Shown here piece after piece: positions 1 through 6,885 of a stretch of DNA of 16,449 bases (the first letter of the stretch is position 1; the number at the start of each line of letters is the position of its first letter). The stretch covers positions 1-16,449 of the forward strand of contig JANYAB010000619.1 of assembly GCA_025355225.1 (NCBI GenBank), written 5' to 3'. Made by a program: the position numbers and the translations under genes. This stretch comes from Bacteroidota bacterium (GTDB lineage Bacteria > Bacteroidota > Bacteroidia > Sphingobacteriales > Sphingobacteriaceae). The notes under the pieces were generated by a model, which was given only the letters and a program-made list of their open reading frames with translations, made no database searches and was not told the origin of the DNA.

Positions 1-1424
1 AAGTGATAGGTGCGCAAAGAAGACAGCTCATTTTCCAATTTCTTTCCGAAGCTTTATTATTAAGCACAATTTCCACGCTATTGGGTTTGTTATTGGCTAA
101 TATATTGCTGCCTTATTTTAGCCAGTTGGCCGGCAGAGATCTCCAGTTTTCATTTTCCCTATACCAGGAAATAAGCTGGCTTTTAATGGGATTGGTGTTA
201 TTGGTAAGTTTACTGTCAGGCAGCTATCCTGCTATAATATTATCCGGGTTTAAACCTATCGAAGTATTAAAGAATAAACTACGCATAGGTGGTTCCAACC
301 TGTTCACAAAATCATTGGTTACTTTCCAGTTTGTATTATCAATCTGCCTCATCATTGCAACAGTAATTATATTGCAGCAAACAAAATACATGACAGGTAA
401 AAACCCGGGGTTTAATAAGGAAAATGTAATAATGGTTGATGTCTCTCAAACGGACATTAAGAAGGTTTATCCGCTTTTGAAACAAACATTATTAACCCAC
501 ACAAATATAATGGGCATTACATCAGCCGGAGCGGGGTTTGGGGCCGGAACAGATTATGAAACGCATGGATTTAAGTATCGGGGTACGCACAAGTCAATAT
601 ATGAGTATTCAATCGACCCTGATTATATAAGTGTGTTGGGGATGAAGTTAGCCGCAGGCAGAAATTTTGACCCCTCAATTGCTGATGATACTACCAATTC
701 TGTTATTATAAATGAAGCAATGGTTAATGATTTTGGATGGACACTTAATAATGCTGTAGGGCAACGAATAAAAGGTTATACGGATAAAAAAGCCCCGGTT
801 GTAATTGGCGTTGTAAAGAATTTTAACTTTCAGCCTTTAAAAGAAAACGTACAACCCCAGCTTTTCAACCAATTTGCTGGTTCTGTACCTCAAAAACTAT
901 TCATTCGTATCAAGCCCGGCAACGCTGCTCCAATACTTGCCAATTTACGGCAAACATGGAACAAAATTGTCCCGGATGCCCCTTTCGAATATAGTTTCGT
1001 TGATGAGAACCTGGACAATTTCTACAAAGCGGAACAACGCTGGAGTAATATAGTGGGATGGGCCGGAGGTATTTCTATCTTCCTTGCATGTATAGGCTTA
1101 TTTGGGCTGGCAGCTTTGGCTGCCATGAACCGGTCAAAGGAGATTGGCATTCGCAAAGTGTTAGGCGCCCCTGTATTAACAATTACCCGCTTATTGGCAA
1201 AAGATTTCTTAAAACTGGTGATCATAGCATTGTTGATCGCTTCACCAATTGCATGGTATTTTATGAACAAGTGGTTACAAGCCTACACATACCGGATAAA
1301 CATAAGCGTAGGGGTATTTGCATTAACAGGATTAGCAGCTTTATCCGTCGCGTTTATAACTGTAGGTTTCCAGGCTATTAAGGCTGCTTTGGTTAACCCT
1401 GTAAAAAGTTTGAAAACAGAGTGA
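1..1424 (+). CDS. FtsX/MacB-like ABC transporter permease, copy 1 (5' truncated by window edge)
   Basis: C-terminal part of an inner-membrane ABC permease; the reading frame is open from the window edge, with the first full codon at base 3. That GTG is not a start: it is the valine of the conserved R-K-V-x-G motif, since V-I-G-A aligns with V-V-G-S at residues 341-344 of the next permease. About 340 codons are therefore missing. Visible parts, numbered from base 3: end of the first FtsX half with hydrophobic segments near 11-37 and 58-80, SGFKP at 81-85, a helix near 105-125, a second MacB-type periplasmic domain about 130-345, a helix near 350-372, the cytoplasmic KEIGIRKVLGA motif at 379-389, and two last helices before the terminal NPVKSLKTE. 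No ATPase is fused or adjacent, so the substrate and partner are unknown. Family assignment is strong; the specific role is not readable. Confidence 0.93.
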   Translation, partial: VIGAQRRQLIFQFLSEALLLSTISTLLGLLLANILLPYFSQLAGRDLQFSFSLYQEISWLLMGLVLLVSLLSGSYPAIILSGFKPIEVLKNKLRIGGSNLFTKSLVTFQFVLSICLIIATVIILQQTKYMTGKNPGFNKENVIMVDVSQTDIKKVYPLLKQTLLTHTNIMGITSAGAGFGAGTDYETHGFKYRGTHKSIYEYSIDPDYISVLGMKLAAGRNFDPSIADDTTNSVIINEAMVNDFGWTLNNAVGQRIKGYTDKKAPVVIGVVKNFNFQPLKENVQPQLFNQFAGSVPQKLFIRIKPGNAAPILANLRQTWNKIVPDAPFEYSFVDENLDNFYKAEQRWSNIVGWAGGISIFLACIGLFGLAALAAMNRSKEIGIRKVLGAPVLTITRLLAKDFLKLVIIALLIASPIAWYFMNKWLQAYTYRINISVGVFALTGLAALSVAFITVGFQAIKAALVNPVKSLKTE

Positions 1425-1427
1425 AGA

Positions 1428-1455
1428 CAGTGGGCAGTTTTCAGTTAGCGGTTGG
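1428..1455. repeat. Short degenerate 7-bp repeat, CAGTTNG type (4 units)
   Basis: Directly after the stop of permease copy 1, four consecutive heptamers can be read: CAGTGGG, CAGTTTT, CAGTTAG and CGGTTGG. The unit differs from the A+T-rich heptamer block that starts 25 bp downstream, so the spacer holds two adjacent 7-bp families. With only four units the call is tentative. Confidence 0.45.
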
Positions 1456-1480
1456 CGTGAAAACGCAAACCCATTAGACT

Positions 1481-1592
1481 TTTAGAATTTAGAAAATAGG
1501 ATTTTGAGTTTATTATATAGAGTTTGGAAATTAGGATTTAGAGTTTAGTATTTAGGGTTTATAAATTAGGATTTAGAGTTTAGTATTTAAAG
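1481..1592. repeat. Degenerate heptanucleotide repeat block A (TTTAGRR, 16 units)
   Basis: The sequence parses without a gap into 16 units of 7 bp with consensus TTTAG[AG][AG]. Examples are TTTAGAA at 1481 and 1488, TTTAGAG at 1537 and 1572, TTTAGTA at 1544 and 1579, and TTTAGGG at 1551. Within it an exact 25-bp direct repeat (1530-1554 and 1565-1589) is offset by exactly five units, which suggests recent unit duplication. The block fills the rest of the spacer and ends 4 bp before the ATG of permease copy 2, leaving no room for a normal ribosome-binding site between repeat and start. A related block lies at 9284-9400. Confidence 0.85.
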
Positions 1593-1596
1593 CATC

Positions 1597-4026
1597 ATGA
1601 TAAGAAACTATTTAAAGATCGCCATAAGGCAATTGCGCAAACAAAAGTTGTATGCTGCTATTAAGATCGGTGGATTTGCAATGGGTATTGCGGCCTGTTT
1701 GTTAATTGCACTTTACATCAAGGAAGAAACAAGTTTTGATCGCTCCTACCCGGATTCTGGCCGCATCTACAGGGTTTATGGCGCATTCAATGATAATGGG
1801 AAAATAGAAAAGGGAACGGATTTTCCGGCACCGATGGGAAAGGTTTTAAAATCAGATTTTCCGGAAGTTGAGCTATCAGGCCGGTTAATGCCGAACTCGC
1901 TAATGGGTGCAGGAAGTAATGAATTAAGGTCCGCCGATAAATTACAAAATACCTATGAGGAAGGCTTTACCTATGCTGACCAGGAAATGCTCGACATCCT
2001 AAAATTGCCGATGGTTTACGGCAAACGTGAAAACGCTTTAAAAGAGCCGTTAACGATGGTGATATCAAAAAGTAAAGCGGATAAGTATTTTCCGGGGCAA
2101 GATCCTGTTGGAAAGGTGATGTATATCAATAACGATAAAAGTAAACCTTATAAAATTGGCGGTGTAATGCAGGACATCCCCAAAACTTCTCACCTTAATA
2201 AATATGATATCCTGCTTACGCTCAAAGGCATGGAGTTTGGGAAAGGTGAGCAGAACAATTGGGGTCAAGATAATTATCCGGATTATATTTTATTGAGGGT
2301 GGGAACAAATATTAAACAATTCGAAAAAAAGATAACAAACGACATAGTTAAAAACTACTTTCTTCCAAACATGATGCACGATGGGGTTAAAGATGCAGAA
2401 AAACAAGCTGCGAAATACACTTTGCACCTGCAACCTATTAGCGATATTAATTTGTATTCATATGATATAGAGGATGAAATGTCACATGGAGATATACGGT
2501 TTATATGGCTGTTCGGGGCGGTGGCCGGCTTTATCCTGATCATAGCCTGTATCAACTTTATCAATCTTTCAACTGCCAAATCAGCCAATCGAGCAAAAGA
2601 AGTAGGCTTAAGAAAGGTGGTAGGTTCGCTTCGCAGCAGTTTAATCAGTCAATTCCTAACCGAATCATTAATTTATAGTTTCTTCTCTTTCGGCTTGGGC
2701 ATCATATTCGCCTGGTTGTTGCTTCCATATTTCAATACACTGGCCTCAAAGTCATTGACCATGCCATGGGGCGAATGGTGGCTGATTCCAACCATGGTGA
2801 TTTCTGCGTTTATTGTGGGAATAGTTGCCGGTTTATACCCTGCATTTTACCTTTCGGGCTTTAAGCCTGTCCAGGTTTTAAAGGGCAGCATTAGTGCCGG
2901 AAGTAAAAGCTCTGTGTTGAGGAATAGCCTGGTTGTTTTCCAGTTCACTACTTCTATTATTCTCATCATCAGCACATTTGTGATCTATAATCAAATGCAA
3001 TATATCCTTAACAGAAAGGTTGGATTTGATAAGGATCAGGTGGTAATGATACAGGGAACCAACACCCTGGGCGATCACATAAAGAGCTTTAAAAATGAGT
3101 TATCCAAGCTTTCGTCAGTAAAAAGCGCATCCATAAGTGATTATTTACCTGTAAATGGCACTAAACGAAACGGAAATACCTTTTACAATGAGGGCAGAAC
3201 GAAATTAGATGCCGGTGTTGGCGGGCAGTTCTGGCAGATAGACGATACTTACCTGAAAACATTGGGCGTCAAACTTGTTGCAGGAAGAAATTTCTCTTAT
3301 GCAATGGCCGGTGACTCAGGTGCTTTGATCATTAATCAAACTATGGCAAAAAAGCTTAACCTTAAGGATCCCATAGGCAAGCGGATAACCAATGGCGGTA
3401 TTTTTAGGGTGATAGGCGTTGTGGAGGATTTTAATTACGAATCCATGCGCGGCAATATTGACCCTATAGCGCTTCATTTTGGCATCAGTCCTTCTATTGT
3501 ATCGGTAAAAGTTGGCGGTTCGGATATGAAAAACACCAATGAGAGTATCACCTCGGTATGGAAAAAATATTCACCCGATCAGCCTATAAGGTACGCCTTC
3601 CTTGATGAACAATTTGCCAATATGTATGCCGATGTTCAACGGACCGGGCGCATCTTTACCAGTTTCGCGGTATTGGCCATTATCATAGCATGTTTGGGAT
3701 TATTCGCCCTTTCAGCCTTTATGGCCGAGCAGCGCAGCAAAGAGATTGGCATTCGCAAGGTATTGGGAGCAACTATCGGCAATATTACGACCTTACTATC
3801 ATATGATTTCGTAAAATTAGTCCTGATTGCCATTATTATCGCCTCGCCAATAGCCTGGTGGGCCATGAGCAAATGGCTTCAGGATTTTGCTTATAAAATC
3901 CCCATCAGCTGGTGGATATTTGTCTTATCAGGAATTGTTGCGATAGCCATTGCTTTGTTTACAGTAAGCTTCCAATCGATAAAAGCCGCATTGATGAACC
4001 CGGTGAAGAGTTTAAAAGCGGAATAG
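1597..4026 (+). CDS. FtsX/MacB-like ABC transporter permease, copy 2
   Basis: Complete 809-residue inner-membrane permease of the double-FtsX type common in Bacteroidota. Layout by eye: basic N-terminus MIRNYLKIAIRQLRKQK, helix 1 at about 22-42, MacB-type periplasmic core about 50-295, helices near 303-324, 352-377 and 395-418, helix 5 near 443-464, second periplasmic domain about 470-680, and helices near 688-708, 738-757 and 772-793. The motifs KEVGLRKVVGS (334-344) and KEIGIRKVLGA (715-725) mark the cytoplasmic segment after the first helix of each FtsX core, the region expected to contact an ATPase. The start is fixed by the N-terminal MIxNY..I..R pattern shared with copies 3-5. MacB/FtsX relatives use a separate ATPase to drive export or periplasmic mechanics; none is encoded here. 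The start codon abuts a heptamer repeat block. Confidence 0.95.
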   Translation: MIRNYLKIAIRQLRKQKLYAAIKIGGFAMGIAACLLIALYIKEETSFDRSYPDSGRIYRVYGAFNDNGKIEKGTDFPAPMGKVLKSDFPEVELSGRLMPNSLMGAGSNELRSADKLQNTYEEGFTYADQEMLDILKLPMVYGKRENALKEPLTMVISKSKADKYFPGQDPVGKVMYINNDKSKPYKIGGVMQDIPKTSHLNKYDILLTLKGMEFGKGEQNNWGQDNYPDYILLRVGTNIKQFEKKITNDIVKNYFLPNMMHDGVKDAEKQAAKYTLHLQPISDINLYSYDIEDEMSHGDIRFIWLFGAVAGFILIIACINFINLSTAKSANRAKEVGLRKVVGSLRSSLISQFLTESLIYSFFSFGLGIIFAWLLLPYFNTLASKSLTMPWGEWWLIPTMVISAFIVGIVAGLYPAFYLSGFKPVQVLKGSISAGSKSSVLRNSLVVFQFTTSIILIISTFVIYNQMQYILNRKVGFDKDQVVMIQGTNTLGDHIKSFKNELSKLSSVKSASISDYLPVNGTKRNGNTFYNEGRTKLDAGVGGQFWQIDDTYLKTLGVKLVAGRNFSYAMAGDSGALIINQTMAKKLNLKDPIGKRITNGGIFRVIGVVEDFNYESMRGNIDPIALHFGISPSIVSVKVGGSDMKNTNESITSVWKKYSPDQPIRYAFLDEQFANMYADVQRTGRIFTSFAVLAIIIACLGLFALSAFMAEQRSKEIGIRKVLGATIGNITTLLSYDFVKLVLIAIIIASPIAWWAMSKWLQDFAYKIPISWWIFVLSGIVAIAIALFTVSFQSIKAALMNPVKSLKAE

Positions 4027-4031
4027 AGTAT

Positions 4032-4221
4032 GTCTCAAAAAGTTAAATGGCGGGTGCGAGCAGAATAATATTTGGCCTCAGTGAGCTTCGTGCCCTTCTT
4101 TGTGCATCTTCGTGGTAAAAAATAACCACAAAGGACGCAGAGATTTTCACAGAGAACGACAGAGTAACCTATTCTACAAATATTATTTGGCGTCCCTTTG
4201 ACCAGGTTGACTTTTTAAGAC
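4032..4221. mobile_element. MITE-like imperfect palindrome (~190 bp)
   Basis: The ends are inverted repeats: GTCTCAAAAAGTTAAATGG (4032-4050) against the complement of 4202-4221, which reads GTCTTAAAAAGTCAACCTGG, a close match with a few mismatches and one indel. A second matching pair lies at nearly the same depth in each arm: AATAATATTTG at 4064-4074 and its exact complement at 4177-4187. At the centre, CTTCGTGGT and ACCACAAAG face each other around an A-rich loop near 4117-4123. The whole stretch could fold into one long hairpin. It contains no ORF and no clear target-site duplication, so non-autonomous element or IS remnant is an inference. It could also act as a terminator for copy 2. Confidence 0.5.
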
Positions 4222-4266
4222 CGCCCCTATTTGAAAGAAGAATAGTAAATTTGAACAATTAAAATT

Positions 4267-4297
4267 CCTCCCCTTTAGGGGAGGTTAAGAGGGGCTT
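4267..4297. repeat. C4/G4 hairpin, probable interspersed repeat, abutting the next start codon
   Basis: A perfect 7-bp stem (CCTCCCC at 4267-4273, GGGGAGG at 4278-4284) with loop TTTA is followed by TTAAGAGGGGCTT, which runs straight into the ATG at 4298. Hairpins of this CCCCTTTAGGGG form are, from memory, frequent between genes in Bacteroidota; that was not checked here. The purine-rich tail GAGGGG lies about 4 bp upstream of the start and could act as a Shine-Dalgarno-like tract, while the hairpin could mask it. Confidence 0.6.
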
Positions 4298-6709
4298 ATG
4301 CTGCAAAACTATTTCAAGATCGCCTGGCGTAATTTGTGGAAGAATAAAGGCTTTTCCATCATCAATATCTTTTGCCTCGCTTTGGGGATTACCTTTTCAT
4401 TGCTGATAGGCGTCTATGTTTTGAATGAGGAGAGTGTAAATTCAGGCATAAAAAATATTGATGATCAGTATGTGATCAGGAGTAACTGGAAGCAGGAAAA
4501 TTCCGGGTCACCAATCACAACGCTTGGCCCTTTGGCAAAGACAATGAAGGACGAATACCCCAACCTGGTAGAAAATTATTACAGGTTTGACCCTGTCGTA
4601 AATATCGTCTCTGTTGGGGATAAACATTTTCGTACGCAGATATCAATAGGCGATACTACGTTGGTTTCGATGTACGGGTTTCCCCTGTTGTACGGTAACC
4701 CAAATCAAGCTTTCCGCGATAACCAATCCGCGGTGGTAACAGAGGATTTCGCAATAAAATTTTTCGGCAAGGCAGATGCAATCGATAAAATAATCACCAT
4801 CCAAACACCGGCAGACGGCAATAAACACAATTTTGTAATAACTGCTGTATTAAAAAAATTGCCTTTCAACACAGTCAGCAATTTTACTAATACCTCTTAC
4901 CAGGTATATCTCCCTATGTACAATAACCAGTATTTTCAAGGGGGAGATAAGGGCGATAATTGGTCTAACGTATATATGGTTAGCATGCTGCAGTTAAAAA
5001 AAGGGGTTAAAGCAAATAACCTCGAAGCGCCATTCGCGCATGTGCTGGAAAAATACCAGCCTGCTTTTGTAAAAGGCAATTTGAAACCAGGACTGACAGC
5101 CATGAGCAATTATCACTTAAAGGATAATAATAATTCCGTGCAAAAAATGCTTACTACACTATCATTGGTGGCTTGCTTTATCTTATTGCTGGCAATCATA
5201 AATTTCATCAATATCAGTATAGGAACATCAGTGCACAGGTTAAAAGAGATCGGCTTGCGAAAAGTGTTTGGAGGGGCAAAATATCAGCTAATCATTCAGC
5301 ATATTACAGAAGCATTGATACTTACATTTACAGCAGCCTTTATATCATTGGCTTTATATGAGCTATTGTTACCCTTATTTAACCAACTTTTGAATACAAC
5401 GCTTGATCATTTCTGGCAATTTGGGTTTAACAAGTTGTTGTTCATTTTTACGCTTGTACTCGCGGTCGGATTTATCGCTGGTATTTATCCAGCATTCGTA
5501 CTAAGCTCGTCAAATGTTATCACATCGATAAAGGGAAAACTGGATACAGGCAGGGGCGGGCTAACGCTTCGTAAAGCACTGCTTATTATCCAGTTTACAT
5601 TGGCAATCGTAGTTTTTATCAGCGCAATCAATGTTTCAAAACAGGTATCTTATTTTTTCAATAAGGATCTCGGTTACAATAAGGAACAAGTGATGATCAT
5701 ATCATCATTGCCCCGCCAATGGGATTCAGTCGGAGTGGCAAGGATGGAGAATGTTAAGCAGCAGCTATTGTCGGCGCCAGGTGTAAAAAGCGTATCACTT
5801 TCCTATGATATTCCTGATGGCGGCAGCGGCGGTGGCACGACAGTTTATCCACAAAACACCAATAATGTGGCGAACATGGCGATCATTGGAGTAGATGCCG
5901 ATTTTGCTAATGTGTTCGGGCTTAAAACCAGCGAAGGCGTTTTTTTGCAGCACGATAACAACAATTATTCACAAGGCAAGATCGTCCTGAACGAAGCCGC
6001 CGTAAAAGCTTTGGGATGGACGTCGGCTATTGGTAAGACTATTAGAATGGGAGCCGCTAACGGCCTTCCGGAAACAGTTGTTGGCGTGGTAAAAGATTTT
6101 CACATCGAATCCCTGCAAAATAAAGTACAACCGCTTATTATTGCCGGGTTAAATGAGCCGTTTACCAGAAGCTATCGTTATTTTTCGATCAAGCTCAATA
6201 CATCCGATGTTGGCAATACCATAAATGCTTTACAGCAAAAATGTAAAATATTATTCCCGGATGCAGGATTTGAGTACACCTTTATGGATGATAAGTTCCA
6301 GGCACTATATGCCTCCGAACTGCAGTTAAAAAAAGCTACCTACGTTGCTACAGCCCTAAACCTGCTTATTGTTTTTACAGGTATTTTCGGCGTGGTAGCC
6401 TTTACGCTTACCCGGCGTACAAAGGAAATAGCTGTGCGAAAAGTATTGGGTGCGGATGTAAAAAACATTATCTCTATCTTTTTAAAAGAGTACGGGATAT
6501 TGATATTAATCTCAAACCTGATTGCGTGGCCGCTTGCGTACCTGATTACCGCAAAATGGCTCGAAAATTATACCTATAGAATTCAGCAGGATTTTGTGCC
6601 GTACCTTTTTGTTTGCTTCTTTATTCTCATCACAGCATTTATTTTAATTGCTGCTCAATGCTTTAAGGCCGCGATTGCAAACCCGGTTAAGAGTTTGAAA
6701 ACGGAATAA
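4298..6709 (+). CDS. FtsX/MacB-like ABC transporter permease, copy 3 (divergent)
   Basis: Complete 803-residue double-FtsX permease. N-terminus MLQNYFKIAWRNLWKNK, helix 1 near 20-42, periplasmic core about 45-285, helix 2 near 287-307, KEIGLRKVFGG at 316-326, helices near 335-357 and 380-402, helix 5 near 425-445, second periplasmic domain about 450-675, KEIAVRKVLGA at 709-719, terminal NPVKSLKTE. It is the odd member of the array. The early W/F-S-Y/F-D-R stretch after helix 1 is replaced by ESVNSG, the second cytoplasmic motif has IAV in place of IG[IV], and the seventh helix reads GILILISNLIAWPLAY where the others have an [IV]IA[SA]P motif. A glycine-rich loop (DGGSGGGTT, about 507-515) sits in the second periplasmic domain. 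The start is fixed by alignment with the other copies. Substrate and ATPase are unknown. Confidence 0.94.
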   Translation: MLQNYFKIAWRNLWKNKGFSIINIFCLALGITFSLLIGVYVLNEESVNSGIKNIDDQYVIRSNWKQENSGSPITTLGPLAKTMKDEYPNLVENYYRFDPVVNIVSVGDKHFRTQISIGDTTLVSMYGFPLLYGNPNQAFRDNQSAVVTEDFAIKFFGKADAIDKIITIQTPADGNKHNFVITAVLKKLPFNTVSNFTNTSYQVYLPMYNNQYFQGGDKGDNWSNVYMVSMLQLKKGVKANNLEAPFAHVLEKYQPAFVKGNLKPGLTAMSNYHLKDNNNSVQKMLTTLSLVACFILLLAIINFINISIGTSVHRLKEIGLRKVFGGAKYQLIIQHITEALILTFTAAFISLALYELLLPLFNQLLNTTLDHFWQFGFNKLLFIFTLVLAVGFIAGIYPAFVLSSSNVITSIKGKLDTGRGGLTLRKALLIIQFTLAIVVFISAINVSKQVSYFFNKDLGYNKEQVMIISSLPRQWDSVGVARMENVKQQLLSAPGVKSVSLSYDIPDGGSGGGTTVYPQNTNNVANMAIIGVDADFANVFGLKTSEGVFLQHDNNNYSQGKIVLNEAAVKALGWTSAIGKTIRMGAANGLPETVVGVVKDFHIESLQNKVQPLIIAGLNEPFTRSYRYFSIKLNTSDVGNTINALQQKCKILFPDAGFEYTFMDDKFQALYASELQLKKATYVATALNLLIVFTGIFGVVAFTLTRRTKEIAVRKVLGADVKNIISIFLKEYGILILISNLIAWPLAYLITAKWLENYTYRIQQDFVPYLFVCFFILITAFILIAAQCFKAAIANPVKSLKTE

Positions 6710-6885
6710 AAAATTCGGCGCTCAAAATCGAACATATCCTGTATCACAAACGAACGATCGAATTATTTGAATAGCTTGTATATTATTGATATTCAAGTTA
6801 TTAAAAAAATGGCACCCACTTTGAGTTTACTGCTTTGAAAGCTGTAACTTAAAAATTATTATTAAGTGTTTAGAATTGAAATATC
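6710..6885. other. Permease copy 3/copy 4 spacer without the repeats of the other spacers
   Basis: This 176-bp A+T-rich spacer has no heptamer or hairpin repeat. A 7-bp inverted pair (TTGAATA at 6767-6773, TATTCAA at 6790-6796) lies 13 bp upstream of a sigma-54-like motif at 6810-6825. No convincing terminator follows copy 3. Confidence 0.5.
6810..6825 (+). promoter_or_regulatory. Sigma-54-like -24/-12 motif upstream of permease copy 4
   Basis: TGGCAC at 6810-6815 and TTG at 6821-6823 match the RpoN consensus TGGCAC-N5-TTGC in sequence and spacing. However, the -12 element reads GA at 6823-6824 instead of the nearly invariant GC. A start about 12 bp downstream would leave a leader of roughly 50 nt before the ATG at 6886. 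Sigma-54 control of envelope-transport clusters is plausible in this phylum, but the -12 mismatch keeps the call weak. Confidence 0.3.

Noticed and set aside
1449..1466. Sigma-54-like match in the copy 1/copy 2 spacer (TTGGCGTGAAAACGCA)
   Set aside because: The distance between GG and GC is one base too short and the TGGCAC/TTGC context is poor; it also overlaps a heptamer run.
1551..1557. TTTAGGG units resembling plant telomere repeats
   Set aside because: The units are degenerate, lie between bacterial genes and form only part of a broader TTTAGRR family; the match is coincidental.
1481..1592. CRISPR array
   Set aside because: There are no conserved 23-40 bp repeats separated by unique spacers, and no cas genes; the repeats are tandem 7-mers.
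3636..3872. Similar small minus-strand frames opposite the 3' ends of the permeases (also 1022-1270 and 8877-9122)
   Set aside because: They resemble each other only because they are antisense to the conserved KEIGIRKVLGA and last-helix region of each copy.
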